Source: Citrobacter amalonaticus
Lineage (GTDB): Bacteria; Pseudomonadota; Gammaproteobacteria; Enterobacterales; Enterobacteriaceae
Direction of reading: 5' to 3'
DNA: 64,000 nucleotides
Assembly: GCA_028994555.1 (NCBI GenBank)
Contig: JARDVN010000001.1
Coordinates: forward strand, 2,294,001-2,358,000
Below, piece after piece: positions 51,124 through 64,000 of the stretch. Position numbers and translations under genes: made by a program. Within the stretch, counting starts at the first letter, position 1; each line of letters starts with the position of its first letter. The notes beneath the pieces are model-generated. The model did no database searches. It saw nothing but the letters and a program-made list of their open reading frames with translations, and was not told the DNA's origin.

Positions 51124-51264
51124 ATGCAAGTCTTAAATTCATTACGTAGCGCAAAGCAGCGCCATCCGGACTGTCAGATCGTAAAGCGTAAAGGGCGTTT
51201 ATATGTAATTTGTAAGAGCAACCCACGTTTTAAAGCGGTACAGGGAAGGAAAAAACGGCGTTAA
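51124..51264 (+). CDS. ykgO: Zinc-independent ribosomal protein L36 paralogue (bL36B, YkgO)
   Basis: A 46-residue basic protein ([20 protein letters not shown]...VQGRKKRR) nearly identical to E. coli YkgO/RpmJ2. It replaces the zinc-ribbon L36 under zinc limitation. Only two cysteines remain (C17 and C30), and the CxxC...C...H zinc set is incomplete, the C-minus type. GATGAGGAT precedes the ATG. A Zur box lies upstream. Its usual partner for L31 (YkgM/RpmE2) is not next to it here. Confidence 0.92.
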   Translation: MQVLNSLRSAKQRHPDCQIVKRKGRLYVICKSNPRFKAVQGRKKRR

Positions 51265-51315
51265 AGAGAGAAGAAGGCCGGATAGCGAAAAGGTCTATCC
51301 GGCAAGATCTATCGG

Positions 51316-51786
51316 TTATGGCGTGGCTTCTGCACGGGCAAGCGTGAAGATATCGTAAAACGACAGCTCGCCCTTGCGCGTCAACATCTTCTGTAATTGG
51401 GCTTTGTGCTCGTCGTCGACGCGCGGAGAGTGAAGGATGGTGCTGATTAGCGAAGAGGGCACAAACCGGGTGTTGTACCACTCACCGTTGTAACATACCC
51501 TGAAATCCAGCACGTCGATATCTTCATAGCGATAGCGTGGCGCGACATCAAAAAAGAAAAAACCGTTGAGGATGACAAATAGCACGACCAGTAGCCAGAC
51601 TGAGTCGACCAGTGTTTCTGATTGCAGCATAACTGCCAGCGTGGCAAACCAGGCGACGTACATCCCAATAAATAAGCCAGGATGTTTGCGGATAAAACTG
51701 ATGCTAAAGCGGGGCTTATTATCGCGCTTCTCACGAACGTTTAGATCGTCGATGGTCTCGGTGAGCAGGCGTTGTATTTCTGTCAT
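51316..51786 (-). CDS. ylaC: Inner-membrane protein YlaC
   Basis: YlaC is a conserved inner-membrane protein of unknown function. 156 residues, the E. coli length. Two membrane helices ([36 protein letters not shown]) are followed by a cytosolic domain ([28 protein letters not shown]). Intact. Confidence 0.93.
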   Translation of the reverse strand: MTEIQRLLTETIDDLNVREKRDNKPRFSISFIRKHPGLFIGMYVAWFATLAVMLQSETLVDSVWLLVVLFVILNGFFFFDVAPRYRYEDIDVLDFRVCYNGEWYNTRFVPSSLISTILHSPRVDDEHKAQLQKMLTRKGELSFYDIFTLARAEATP

Positions 51787-51901
51787 TTTCTGCCTTCGTG
51801 ATTTTCGCTACTTACAGGGGGAACGCCCTATTTTAAGGGGGCGATTCGCGTGAAAAAAGTAACAGATTAACCACAATTTAGCATAACAGTTACAATTGTA
51901 T

Positions 51902-52453
51902 TTACAGAGTTTTAATGATTTGTGCCGGATTGCCACCCACCACGACATTGGCGGGCACATTTTTGGTCACTACCGCACCGGAGGCGACAACCACATTGTC
52001 ACCAATACTGACACCGGGATTAATGACTGCACGTCCACCAATCCAGACATTATTGCCAATCGTGACGGGCTTGCCGAACTCCAGCCCGCTATTACGCTCT
52101 GTCGCATCCAGCGGATGTGTGGCGGTATAAATATGGACACCGGGAGCCAGCATGCAGTTATCGCCAATATGAATCGGGCAGACATCCAGCATGACACAAT
52201 CGAAGTTGGCGTAAAATTCTTTACCCAGAAAGATATTGTAGCCGTAGTCACAGCGGAATGATGGCTCAATAGTGGGCCGATCACACTGGCCTAACAGGGT
52301 GTGGAGGATAGCCAGCCGTTCGGCCTTTTCATCCGGGGAGGTCTGGTTGTAGCGGTGAACGAGTCGACGCGCCTGTAGTCTGTCATGGCGCAGGCGTTCA
52401 TCTGCCGGCTGATACCGTTCACCCGCAATCATTTTCCGTTTCTCTTCACTCAT
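51902..52453 (-). CDS. maa: Maltose O-acetyltransferase
   Basis: Maa is a trimeric acetyl-CoA-dependent O-acetyltransferase of the left-handed beta-helix (hexapeptide) family that acts on maltose and glucose. 183 residues. Hexapeptide repeats are visible in [19 protein letters not shown] and [19 protein letters not shown], with the catalytic histidine in TATHPLD. Intact, at the E. coli position next to hha. Confidence 0.94.
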   Translation of the reverse strand: MSEEKRKMIAGERYQPADERLRHDRLQARRLVHRYNQTSPDEKAERLAILHTLLGQCDRPTIEPSFRCDYGYNIFLGKEFYANFDCVMLDVCPIHIGDNCMLAPGVHIYTATHPLDATERNSGLEFGKPVTIGNNVWIGGRAVINPGVSIGDNVVVASGAVVTKNVPANVVVGGNPAQIIKTL

Positions 52454-52629
52454 CCTGCGCTCTCTGACGGCTCACCATGAAGGCAATACAGTAGAGTGTC
52501 AGCGAGAACCGGGGAACGATCCCTGAGCTATATTGTGATAGAAATCACAATAGTCATACTATTGTTATTATGAATAAGATAATTGTTTTTCAGGAAAACT
52601 TCCGTATTTCCTGAGGCTCAGTAATCCAT

Positions 52630-52848
52630 TTAACGAATGAATTTCCAGACGGAGGAAGGGATCTTGTCGTAAAGTTTATTCATCGTCAATTCTGCGAGAC
52701 GGTGATCGGCAGCTGAGTAAAATACAGCCAGTTCATTGTCAGATAATTCATATTTATTTTTCTCGATCACACGCTCAAGCGTGTCAATTGTCTGACAACG
52801 TCGCAAACGCATCAAATAGTCAGTTTTAGTTAATGGTTTATCGGACAT
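52630..52848 (-). CDS. hha: Haemolysin expression modulator Hha
   Basis: Hha is a small H-NS partner that silences horizontally acquired and virulence genes, and in E. coli acts with TomB on biofilm and persistence. The 72 residues are almost identical to E. coli Hha ([33 protein letters not shown]). It follows tomB by about 27 bases on the same strand. Confidence 0.97.
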
Positions 52849-52875
52849 AAATCTTACCTATGATTGTAATAATTT

Positions 52876-53250
52876 TTAACAAGACAAACTGACAGGATTA
52901 GCCCTGGTGGCATTCACAAAGTAGCGGAACAAGCGATTTCCCGATTTCCGCCATTTCTGCAGATCCTGCGCATTAATGCCATAACTGCTGAACAACATAA
53001 ATGTGTCGTCCAGATATTCATCAATCTGTTCAATCAGCTTATTGTCCTCATTATACTTAATTTTATAATTAAGTGCGAAGGTTGCAATATGCTCTATCAA
53101 TTCGTTGAGTTGAAGGTTGATCGCCGAGGTCGGGTCATTAACCCAGCCATGATTGCTCTCTTCAAGGTTTGCAAGACAGTCGTGATAAAGCGTTTCACAA
53201 AGAAATTTAAGCTGCGCTATATCGTGTCTTTTAGGTGAGTATTCATCCAT
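52876..53250 (-). CDS. tomB: Hha toxicity modulator TomB
   Basis: TomB (YbaJ) forms an oxygen-dependent toxin-antitoxin-like pair with Hha: it oxidises a conserved Hha cysteine. The 124 residues have the family start MDEYSPKRHDIAQLKFLCETLYHDC and tail FVNATRANPVSLSC. It is the first gene of the tomB-hha operon. Intact. Confidence 0.96.
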   Translation of the reverse strand: MDEYSPKRHDIAQLKFLCETLYHDCLANLEESNHGWVNDPTSAINLQLNELIEHIATFALNYKIKYNEDNKLIEQIDEYLDDTFMLFSSYGINAQDLQKWRKSGNRLFRYFVNATRANPVSLSC

Positions 53251-53764
53251 AACGCATCCCCTTCTTAGTGGCTTGAACTAACCGAACACCTTTCGGGATG
53301 GGTACAACTAACTGACCTGGTACTTGCCTTCTACGCTTGATGATTTAACTATAATCTACTCTAAAAAAAGATTTCATCGCTATATTACGAAAAATTACAA
53401 TAAATGTAATACGAAGGAAAGTGGAAGTTCGTTCATCTTTATCATTATAGCATGCCGCCAACCCGCGTCGAAATGAGATAATTACGTGATTATTTTGCAA
53501 TTCATCAGATTATCTTCTCTTTCGCTCCTCCTGCGCTTACCTCTGGCGCGAAACCAGAAACGGATACTTCCCAGGAATTGTCTTAATAATGAGTAATTAA
53601 GCAAGGTATAAGCCATAAGCCAAATGGCCTGAAATAGCCTTCATTCTCTTGTGGATTATAACGTTTATTATCCGCAACCAAAAGTCAAAAAAAGTATCAA
53701 TAAGCCCTTTTACTGATCTCAGGTGAAAAAAAGGCCGCTTGCGCGGCCTTTTATCTGACGAGAA
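53251..53764. other. AT-rich tomB-acrB intergenic region
   Basis: This 514-base gap holds the tomB promoter on the tomB side and the acrAB terminator on the other. It is AT-rich, with no convincing gene on either strand: the longest readable peptides are under 20 residues and lack ribosome sites. An H-NS/Hha-bound tract would fit the base composition, but that is inference. Confidence 0.6.
53725..53753 (-). terminator. acrAB terminator
   Basis: On the minus strand AAGGCCGC and GCGGCCTT form an 8-bp GC-rich stem followed by a run of T. It lies eleven bases after the acrB stop and may also work in the opposite direction. Confidence 0.88.
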
Positions 53765-56919
<3,155 letters not shown>

Positions 56920-56938
56920 TTAACGGCTCCTGTTTAAG

Positions 56939-58132
56939 TTAAGACTTAGACTGCTCAGGCTGGCTACCGCTGGCGGCTTGCTGTTTGTTATCCGCGGTAA
57001 TCTCTTGTGCTTTCACCTGCGCACCAGGACGCACTTTCTGCAGCCCGCTGATAATGACGCGTTCGCCTGCTTTCAGACCACTTGTCACCAGCCATTTATC
57101 GCCAATCGCCTGACTGGCCACGATTTGACGGTTTTCCACTTTGTCATCGGCTCCCACAACCAGTACGGTCGCATCGCCGCGCGGCGTACGGGTCACGCCT
57201 TGTTGTGGTACCAGTAACGCAGTCGGGTTGGTCCCTTCTTCCAGACGCGCGCGAACGAACATCCCCGGCAGCAAGGTGTGATCCGGGTTAGGGAAGACGG
57301 CGCGGATGGTGATAGAACCGGTGGTCTGATCGACGGTCACGTCTGAAAACTCCAGCGTACCCGTCTGCGGGAATTTAATACCGTCACTGGTCACCAGCTC
57401 GACTTTCGCCTTGCCGTTTTCCTGTTTCAGCGTTCCGTTAGCCAGTTCTTGTTTCAGGCGCAGGAAGTCGTTGCTCGACTGCGTGACGTCAACATAGATA
57501 GGGTCGAGTTGCTGTACGGTTGCCAGTGCGGTCGCCTGACCGTTTTGCACCAGTGCGCCTTCCGTCACGGCTGATTTACCAATACGGCCGCTAATCGGAG
57601 AAGTCACTTTGGTGTAGGCCAGGTTAATACGCGCTGTTTCAACGGCGGCTTTCGCGGCAACGACGGCAGCATTTGCCTGTTGCGCATCGGCCAGCGCCTG
57701 ATCGTAATCTTGTTGACTAATGTACTGCGTCCCCAGCAGCTTTTTATAACGGTTAACCGTTACCTGAGCGATGCTGGCAGCAGCCTGGGCTTTCGCCAGA
57801 TCGCCTTTTGCGCTCTCATACGTGGCTTCATACGTCGCAGGATCAATCTGATAGAGAGACACTCCTGCTTCGATATCACTACCTTCCTCGAAATTACGCT
57901 TCAGGATAATCCCGCTTACCTGAGGACGAACTTCCGCAATACGGAAAGCACTGGTGCGACCCGGCAGTTCAGTTGTGATCTGTAGAGGTTCAGTTTTGAG
58001 CGTCACAACCCCAACTTCTGGCATCTGCTGGCCCCCTTGCTGGGCCTGTTTGTCGTCACATCCTGTAAGCGCTAAGCTGCCTGAGAGCATCAGAACGACC
58101 GCCAGAGGCGTAAACCCTCTGTTTTTGTTCAT
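56939..58132 (-). CDS. acrA: Membrane fusion protein AcrA
   Basis: AcrA is the periplasmic lipoprotein adaptor that links AcrB to TolC. The signal has lipobox LTGC with cysteine 25. Lipoyl, alpha-hairpin (YESAKGDLAKAQAAASIAQ...), beta-barrel and membrane-proximal domains follow in order. 397 residues, the E. coli length. The start MNKNRGFTPLAVVLMLSG is at 58132. The gene is intact and is transcribed with acrB, 22 bases downstream, under AcrR and MarA/SoxS/Rob control. Confidence 0.97.
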   Translation of the reverse strand: MNKNRGFTPLAVVLMLSGSLALTGCDDKQAQQGGQQMPEVGVVTLKTEPLQITTELPGRTSAFRIAEVRPQVSGIILKRNFEEGSDIEAGVSLYQIDPATYEATYESAKGDLAKAQAAASIAQVTVNRYKKLLGTQYISQQDYDQALADAQQANAAVVAAKAAVETARINLAYTKVTSPISGRIGKSAVTEGALVQNGQATALATVQQLDPIYVDVTQSSNDFLRLKQELANGTLKQENGKAKVELVTSDGIKFPQTGTLEFSDVTVDQTTGSITIRAVFPNPDHTLLPGMFVRARLEEGTNPTALLVPQQGVTRTPRGDATVLVVGADDKVENRQIVASQAIGDKWLVTSGLKAGERVIISGLQKVRPGAQVKAQEITADNKQQAASGSQPEQSKS

Positions 58133-58221
58133 ATGTAAACCTCGAGTGTCCGATTTCAAATTGATCAATGGTCAAAAGTCCACAAACCCATTGCTGCGTT
58201 TATATTATCGTCGTGCTATGG

Positions 58222-58245
58222 TACATACATTCATAAATGTATGTA
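58222..58245. promoter_or_regulatory. AcrR operator between acrA and acrR
   Basis: TACATACAT, six bases and ATGTATGTA form a perfect 24-base palindrome. It corresponds to the known AcrR operator of E. coli, which overlaps the acrAB promoter and lies 28 bases before the acrR start. Confidence 0.9.
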
Positions 58246-58273
58246 AATCTAACGCCTGTAAATTCACCGACAT

Positions 58274-58928
58274 ATGGCACGAAAAACCAAACAACAAGCG
58301 CAGGAAACACGACAACACATCCTGGATGTGGCGCTACGATTGTTCTCGCAACAAGGGGTATCTTCCACCTCGCTTGCGGAGATTGCAAAAGCCGCTGGCG
58401 TCACTCGCGGCGCAATCTACTGGCATTTCAAAAACAAGTCGGATTTATTTAGTGAAATCTGGGAACTATCAGAATCCAGTATTGGTGAGCTTGAGACTGA
58501 GTATCAGGCAAAATTCCCCGACGATCCACTATCAGTGTTAAGAGAAATACTCGTTCATCTCCTGGAATCTACCGTGACGGAAGAACGGCGACGTTTATTG
58601 ATGGAGATTATATTCCATAAATGTGAATTTGTGGGAGAAATGACTATAGTTCAACAGGCGCAAAGAAACATCTGTCTTGAAAGCTATGATCGCATTGAAC
58701 AAACTTTATCCCATTGTATTCATTCAAAAATGCTACCGGCAACTCTGCTTACTCGTCGGGCGGCGGTGATGATGCGCGCCACGATTTCGGGCATGATGGA
58801 AAACTGGCTCTTTGCCCCCCAATCTTTTGATCTCAAAAAAAGAAGCGCGGGATTACGTCGCCGTTTTGCTGGAAATGTTAACATTTTGTCCCACGCTACA
58901 GTCGGCGGGGCCTGACACCGTGTCCTGA
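58274..58928 (+). CDS. acrR: TetR-family repressor AcrR, one frameshift near the end
   Basis: AcrR represses acrAB and itself and is released by drugs bound in its C-terminal pocket. The N-terminal helix-turn-helix ([24 protein letters not shown]) and most of the ligand domain are intact. A seven-A run at 58835-58841 (six expected) turns [18 protein letters not shown] into an unrelated basic tail. The corrected reading is 217 residues, ending at TGA 58926-58928. Because the same kind of error hits many housekeeping genes here, this should not be read as a resistance mutation without checking. Confidence 0.9.
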
Positions 58929-59047
58929 CGCCACTCCAGGAATTATCCTGGACGGTTTCGTTGTCGCTATTCTGTCTGCCAGAGCCGTGATATTCTTTCA
59001 CGCTGACTATTTTCGGTCGTCTTCTCGGTTCAGAAACCTTCATTCAC

Positions 59048-62000
59048 ATGATTATGTTGCCGCTCTATAAACGTGCACAGCACCTTGTATTCATCACGGT
59101 GGCTGTATTTATCTTAATGCTGTCGTGCCAGTCGTTGGCGGTTGCCCGCGCGTCGTCAAACAGCGATCTGCCGTCGAAAGCGGATGTGCAAAGCCAACTG
59201 GATACGCTCAATAAGCAAAAAAGACCTCTCCGCGCAGGATAAATTAATTCAGCAGGATCTCGTCGAGACCATTGCAACACTTGAGAAAATCGATCGGGTA
59301 AAAGACGAGACGACCCAGCTTCGTCAGCGCGTGGCGCAGGCACCGGAAAAAATGCGTCAGGCGACAGAGGCGCTGAGTGCGCTCAGCGATGTGGATAATG
59401 ATGATGAAACGCGTAAAACGCTCAGTACACTTTCATTACGCCAGTTAGAACTTCGCGTGGCGCAGGTACTGGATGATTTGCAGAACGCGCAAAACGATCT
59501 CGCCACCTATAACAGCCAGTTGGTCTCCCTGCAAACGCAGCCCGAACGCGTACAGAATGCGATGTACACCGCGTCTCAGCAACTTCAGCAGATCCGTAAC
59601 CGACTGGATGGCACCAATGTGGGCGATGCAGCATTGCGACCGACGCAGCAGGTGCTTTTACAGGTGCAGCAGGCGTTACTCAATGCCCAGATCGATCAAC
59701 AACGTAAAAGTCTGGAAGGCAATACGGTGTTGCAGGACACTCTGCAAAAGCAGCGTGACTATGTCACTGCAAACAGCAACCGGCTTGAACATCAGATGCA
59801 GTTGTTGCAGGAAGCGGTCAACAGCAAGCGTCTGACCTTAACGGAAAAAACAGCGCAGGAGGCCATTTCCCCGGATGAAACCGCGCGGATCCAGGCCAAT
59901 CCCCTGGTGAAGCAAGAACTGGAAATTAACCACCAGCTCAGCCAGCGCCTGATCACCGCGACGGAAAATGGCAACTCGCTGATGCAGCAAAACATCAAAG
60001 TCAAAAACTGGTTGGACCGTGCGCTGCAATCCGAACGTAATATCAAAGAACAAATCGCAGTGCTGAAAGGCAGCCTGCTGCTGTCGCGTATTCTCTATCA
60101 GCAGCAGCAAACGCTGCCGTCGGCGGATGAACTCTCGGACATGACCAACCGCATTGCCGACCTCCGTCTGGAACAGTTCGAAATCAACCAGCAGCGTGAC
60201 GCGTTGTTCCAGAACGATGCGTTCGTGGCCAAACTGGAAGAAGGCCACAGCAACGAGGTGAATGACGAAGTGCATGACGCGCTGTTACAGGTTGTCGATA
60301 TGCGCCGTGAACTGCTGGACCAGCTTAATAAGCAGTTGGGTAATCAGCTCATGATGGCCATTAACCTGCAAATTAATCAGCAGCAGTTAATGAGCGTCTC
60401 GAAAAGCCTGAAAGAGATCCTGACCCAACAAATCTTCTGGGTGAACAGTAACCGTCCTATGGACTGGGACTGGATAAAAGCCTTCCCGCAGTCGCTGAGA
60501 GATCAGTTCAAAGCGATGAAAATCACGGTGAACTGGGAAAAGGCGTGGCCGGCGGTGTTTATCGCTTTCCTGGCCGGGCTGCCGCTGCTGCTGATCGCCG
60601 GACTGATTCGCTGGCGTCTGAAATGGCTTAAAGCGTATCAACAAAAGCTCGCCGCCGCGGTGGGATCGCTGCGCAATGACAGTCAGTTAAACACGCCGAA
60701 AGCGATTCTGATCGATCTGATCCGCGCCTTGCCGGTGTGCCTTCTGATTCTGGCGGTCGGCCTGATTTTGCTGACCATGCAACTGAACATCAGTGACCTG
60801 TTGTGGGCATTCAGTAAAAAAGCTGGCAATCTTCTGGCTGGTTTTCGGGTTGTGCTGGAAAGTCCTCGAAAAAGACGGGGTGGCGATTCGCCATTTCGGT
60901 ATGCCTGCGCAACTGACCAGCCACTGGCGTCGCCAGATTGTGCGCATCAGCCTGGCGTTACTGCCGTTGCACTTCTGGTCGGTCGTGGCCGAGCTTTCTC
61001 CTTTGCATCTGATGGACGATGTGCTGGGGCAGGCGATGATTTTCCTCAACCTGTTGCTGATCGCTTTTCTGGTCTGGCCGATGTGCCGCGAGAGCTGGCG
61101 TGATAAAGAGTCGCATGGCCTGCGCCTGGTGACGATCACCATCCTGTCAATCATCCCGATTGCGCTGATGGTGCTGACGGCGACCGGCTACTTCTACACC
61201 ACGCTGCGCCTTTCGGGCCGCTGGATTGAGACCGTTTATCTGGTCATCATCTGGAACCTGCTCTACCAGACGGTGCTGCGCGGTTTAAGCGTCGCGGCGC
61301 GGCGAATCGCCTGGCGTCGTGCGCTGGCGCGCCGGCAGAATCTGGTGAAAGAGGGGGCCGAAGGGGCGGAACCGCAGGAGGAACCGACCATCGCGCTGGA
61401 GCAGGTAAACCAGCAAACGCTGCGTATCACCATGCTGCTGATGGTTTCACTGTTTGCCGTGATGTTCTGGGCGATTTGGTCCGATCTGATCACCGTGTTC
61501 AGTTATCTCGACAGCATTACGCTCTGGCACTACAACGGTACCGAAGCGGGCGCGGCGGTAGTGAAAAGCGTGACGATGGGCAGTCTGCTGTTTGCCATTA
61601 TCGCGTCGATGGTGGCATGGGCGCTGATCCGCAACTTACCGGGTCTGCTGGAAGTGCTGGTGTTGTCGCGCCTCAAAATGCGCCAGGGCGCGTCGTACGC
61701 TATCACCACGATCCTGAACTACATCATCATTGCCGTTGGGGCGATGACGGTTTTCGGCTCGCTCGGCGTGTCGTGGGATAAACTGCAATGGCTGGCGGCG
61801 GCGTTATCGGTCGGTCTCGGTTTCGGTTTGCAGGAGATCTTCGGTAACTTTGTCTCAGGTTTGATCATTTTATTCGAACGTCCGGTGCGGATTGGCGATA
61901 CGGTGACGATCGGTACTTTTTCCGGTACCGTCAGCAAGATCCGTATCCGTGCGACCACCATTACTGATTTCGATCGCAAAGAGGTGATCATCCCGAACAA

Positions 62001-62410
62001 GGCGTTTGTGACCGAGCGCCTGATCAACTGGTCGCTGTCCGATACCACCACCCGTCTGGTGATTCGTATTGGCGTGGCGTACGGATCGGATCTGGATAAA
62101 GTGAAAAAAGTCCTGCTCCAGGCCGCGACGGAACATCCAAAAGTGATGCACGATCCTGAACCGGCGGTCTTCTTCACCACCTTCGGTGCCAGTACTCTTG
62201 ATCACGAACTGCGTCTGTACGTGCGTGAACTACGCGATCGTAGCCACACGGTGGATGAACTGAACCGGTCAATCGATCGCCTGTGTCGTGAAAACAACAT
62301 TGATATCGCCTTTAACCAGCTTGAAGTGCATCTGCGCAACGAGAAGGGGGGATGAGGTGACAGAAGTGAAACGTGAGATCAAAGGCGACGACCCGACGCC
62401 AGCGGTGTAA
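59048..62410 (+). CDS. mscK: Potassium-dependent mechanosensitive channel MscK (KefA), three frameshifts
   Basis: MscK is a large mechanosensitive channel gated by membrane tension and external K+. It has a signal peptide, a long periplasmic coiled-coil region ([10 protein letters not shown]...), about eleven membrane helices and a C-terminal MscS domain ([22 protein letters not shown]). Frame breaks: six A at 59217-59222 (five expected, NKQKDLSAQD), six A at 60816-60821 (five expected, FSKKLAIFW) and six G at 62346-62351 (five expected, [11 protein letters not shown]). The corrected length is 1119, one less than E. coli. The start [12 protein letters not shown] corresponds to MTMFQYYKRSRH. 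Confidence 0.9.
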
Positions 62411-62420
62411 ACAAACACTT

Positions 62421-62525
62421 GCCTGCCTGATGACGCTGCTTGCGTCTTATCCGGCCTACAACGCAGGGTATTTTCCAATACCTGCTCAGATAATGTAGGC
62501 CTGATAAGCGCAGCGCCATCAGGCA
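62421..62525. repeat. BIME between mscK and ybaM
   Basis: REP units are seen as GCCTGATGACGCTGC with TCTTATCCGGCCTAC, and as TGTAGGCCTGATAAGCG with GCGCCATCAGGCA. Between them lies a small hairpin (CAGGTATT / GGGTATTTTCC region). They separate the convergent mscK and ybaM genes. Confidence 0.83.
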
Positions 62526-62529
62526 AAAC

Positions 62530-62690
62530 TCAATCCGGTTTGTCAGCAGTCTGAGCCACTTTTTTTCATAGTCCCGTTTCACCATTTCCAGCGCTTTCAA
62601 AACGGTATCCGGGGCGACATTGTTTTCTTCCAGCAACACAATCAAATCGACGGCCAGTTTGACCTCATCCGGGGCGTTCTCAAGTGACAT
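62530..62690 (-). CDS. ybaM: Pleiotropic regulatory protein YbaM (RsmS), one deletion
   Basis: YbaM/RsmS is a small protein; its homologue in Pectobacterium modulates virulence-factor expression. [22 protein letters not shown] starts at 62690. At a seven-T run (62560-62566) the frame fails. Eight bases would give [14 protein letters not shown] and a stop at 62530-62532, for 53 residues, the E. coli length. This is a missing base, opposite in sign to most errors in the window. The alternative of one base fewer gives a 49-residue protein ending KSGSDC. Confidence 0.75.
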
Positions 62691-62704
62691 ATATTCTCCA
62701 GGAA

Positions 62705-63232
62705 CTAGCGGGTTAAATGCGCCAGAACGCGTTCAATTTTGTCCAGCGCCTTACGACAGCGCGCCAGACGACCTTCATAGATTTCCACTTCACGTTGCAG
62801 GCTTTGTTGTTCGTCCAGACGGGTGACCTGAGCCAGTCGCGCCTTGCGCTGCGCGGTCATTTCCTGCAGACGTCGCTCAAACTCCTGATGCTGAATGCGT
62901 TTACGCTGCCATTTCGCCAGACCCGGCGAGGCGCAGTCCCATTCTCTGAGCGATCCACTGGCGATTTCACGCGCGATAGCTTCCAGTTGCGACGCCAGAT
63001 GTTCCGCCAGCCAGGCAACCTGAGGGAGTTGTTGTTTTTCCACCGCCTGGCGTAGTGCGCGAAGGTTCGTTCCGGCTTCATCCAGGCAAGCCTGCAACAG
63101 CGTGCTGCGGGTCTGAAAAAGATGGCGATCGAAGCGGGCGCTGAGCGTAGCATGCTGCGCCACCGGCGCACTACGTTGGCGCAGGAGGGCGAGCTGATCT
63201 TCCAGCTTTTGCAGCAGCATGGCGGTTTTCAC
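62705..63232 (-). CDS. priC: Primosomal replication protein N'' PriC
   Basis: PriC helps reload DnaB at stalled forks with gapped leading strands. 175 residues, the E. coli length. It is basic and helical ([18 protein letters not shown]). It lies directly upstream of ybaM (14-base gap) in one transcription unit. Intact. Confidence 0.95.
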   Translation of the reverse strand: MKTAMLLQKLEDQLALLRQRSAPVAQHATLSARFDRHLFQTRSTLLQACLDEAGTNLRALRQAVEKQQLPQVAWLAEHLASQLEAIAREIASGSLREWDCASPGLAKWQRKRIQHQEFERRLQEMTAQRKARLAQVTRLDEQQSLQREVEIYEGRLARCRKALDKIERVLAHLTR

Positions 63233-63301
63233 TGTAACACTCCGATGAAAATGATAACTGTTATGCTAAAGTAGCGTTCTGGTTTGCGACATGCCTTTAT
63301 T

Positions 63302-63679
63302 ATGCAACGAATCCTTTTAATCATCACGGGTTGGCTGGCGGTTGTATTAGGGACTCTGGGCGTCGTGCTGCCTGTACTGCCGACGACACCGTTTATCCTG
63401 CTGGCTGCCTGGTGCTTTGCCCGCTCATCGCCGCGTTTCCATGACTGGTTACTCTACCGCTCGTGGTTTGGCAGCTATTTGCGCTTCTGGCAGAAATATA
63501 AGGCCATGCCGCCGGGCGTTAAGCCCCGCGCGATCGTGATGATCCTCATCACCTTCGCCGTATCGCTGTGGTTGACGCCGATGTGGTGGGTACGGATCCT
63601 GCTTCTGGTGATCCTGACGTGTTTGCTGATATTTATGTGGCGAATACCTGTGATTGACGAAAAACAACAAAAGCACTGA
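63302..63679 (+). CDS. ybaN: Inner-membrane protein YbaN (DUF454)
   Basis: YbaN is a small inner-membrane protein of unknown function. The 125 residues start MQRILLIITGWLAVVLGTLG at 63302, with the family motif LPVLPTTPFILLAAWCFARSSPRFHDWL. About three membrane helices. An ATG at 63284 would add six residues. Intact. It precedes apt, as in E. coli. Confidence 0.94.
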   Translation: MQRILLIITGWLAVVLGTLGVVLPVLPTTPFILLAAWCFARSSPRFHDWLLYRSWFGSYLRFWQKYKAMPPGVKPRAIVMILITFAVSLWLTPMWWVRILLLVILTCLLIFMWRIPVIDEKQQKH

Positions 63680-63765
63680 AGCATAATAATCGCGGTTGCA
63701 ATTGCGGGCAGTAGCCAGTAAATTCGACCGTTTTCGAGCACAGGCGCACTGGGTCAAATTAATGC

Positions 63766-63802
63766 AGCCAATAAAGAGGCCGCTTGAAGGATGAAGTGTA
63801 TA
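63766..63802. repeat. 37-base repeat, copy 2, in the apt promoter region
   Basis: This is the second copy of the block at 33932-33968 (32 of 37 identical, same orientation). It ends 41 bases before the apt ATG. The end, GTGTATAGT, could be the -10 region of the apt promoter. Confidence 0.6.
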
Positions 63803-63843
63803 GTGCGCCGTGAAGTAACACCGTATTAATCAGGCACAAACTT

Positions 63844-64000
63844 ATGACCGCAACTGCACAGCAGCTTGAGTTTCTCAAAAACAGCATTAAAAGCATTCAG
63901 GATTACCCGAAACCGGGCATTCTTTTCCGTGATGTCACCAGCTTACTGGAAGATCCGAAAGCTTACGCGCTCAGCATCGAATTGCTGGTTGAGCGTTACA
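63844..64000 (+). CDS. apt: Adenine phosphoribosyltransferase, N-terminal part (partial)
   Basis: Apt salvages adenine to AMP using PRPP. The first 52 codons are present ([20 protein letters not shown], then [18 protein letters not shown]), matching E. coli Apt. The gene is cut by the window end. In E. coli dnaX follows. Confidence 0.95.
   Translation, partial: MTATAQQLEFLKNSIKSIQDYPKPGILFRDVTSLLEDPKAYALSIELLVERY

Noticed and set aside
53251..53764. Small RNA or small gene between tomB and acrB
   Set aside because: Only tiny frames without ribosome sites and no isolated promoter-terminator pair were seen; the one strong hairpin belongs to acrAB.

Overview
The window is chromosomal DNA from an Enterobacteriaceae close to Citrobacter or Salmonella. 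Gene order follows the conserved Escherichia coli backbone thiL-pgpA ... acrAB ... apt almost gene for gene, and the proteins are very similar to those of E. coli. Extra loci depart from K-12: a DMSO-reductase-like operon with an IclR regulator between thiI and yajL, cdsH next to decR (known from Salmonella), the yczR/yczE pair, a small two-gene cassette after ffs, and a Zur-boxed rpmJ2. Citrobacter is the best guess, but genus cannot be settled from this sequence alone. There is no phage, IS element, tRNA, rRNA operon or CRISPR array.

Layout. 1-6.5 kb: thiamine, phospholipid and isoprenoid genes (thiL end, pgpA, yajO, dxs-ispA-xseB, thiI). 6.5-11.1 kb: IclR regulator divergent from a Tat-targeted molybdoenzyme operon (catalytic subunit, four-cluster ferredoxin subunit, membrane anchor). 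11.2-15 kb: yajL, panE, yajQ, yajR. 15-20 kb: cytochrome bo3 operon cyoABCDE. 20-23 kb: ampG, yajG, bolA. 23-33 kb: protein quality control (tig, clpP, clpX, lon, hupB, ppiD), then ybaV and fadM. 33-38 kb: queC, ybaE, cof, cdsH, decR. 38-44 kb: ABC exporter mdlAB, then NtrC/sigma54-controlled glnK-amtB. 44-52.5 kb: tesB, ybaY, ybaZ, 4.5S RNA gene ffs, accessory genes, ybaA, an EAL phosphodiesterase, rpmJ2, ylaC, maa. 52.6-58.9 kb: hha-tomB, acrAB with divergent acrR. 59-64 kb: mscK, ybaM, priC, ybaN and the start of apt.

The most pervasive feature is technical. About 18 genes that are intact in relatives carry single-base indels, nearly all one extra base in a run that should be 4-6 bases (usually 5). 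Genes hit include dxs (essential), clpX, lon, acrB, acrR, mscK and mdlA. Removing the extra base restores the family length exactly in nearly every case (dxs 620 aa, ampG 491, clpX 424, lon 784, acrB 1049, tesB 286, cof 272). I annotate these as single CDSs with probable sequencing or assembly errors, not as pseudogenes.

Regulatory sites visible in the sequence include an NtrC site and sigma54 promoter before glnK, a Zur box before rpmJ2, the AcrR operator between acrA and acrR, a sigma32 promoter before lon, a gearbox-like element before bolA, and CAGGT/ACCTG inverted repeats before the molybdoenzyme operon. Seven REP/BIME clusters separate transcription units.
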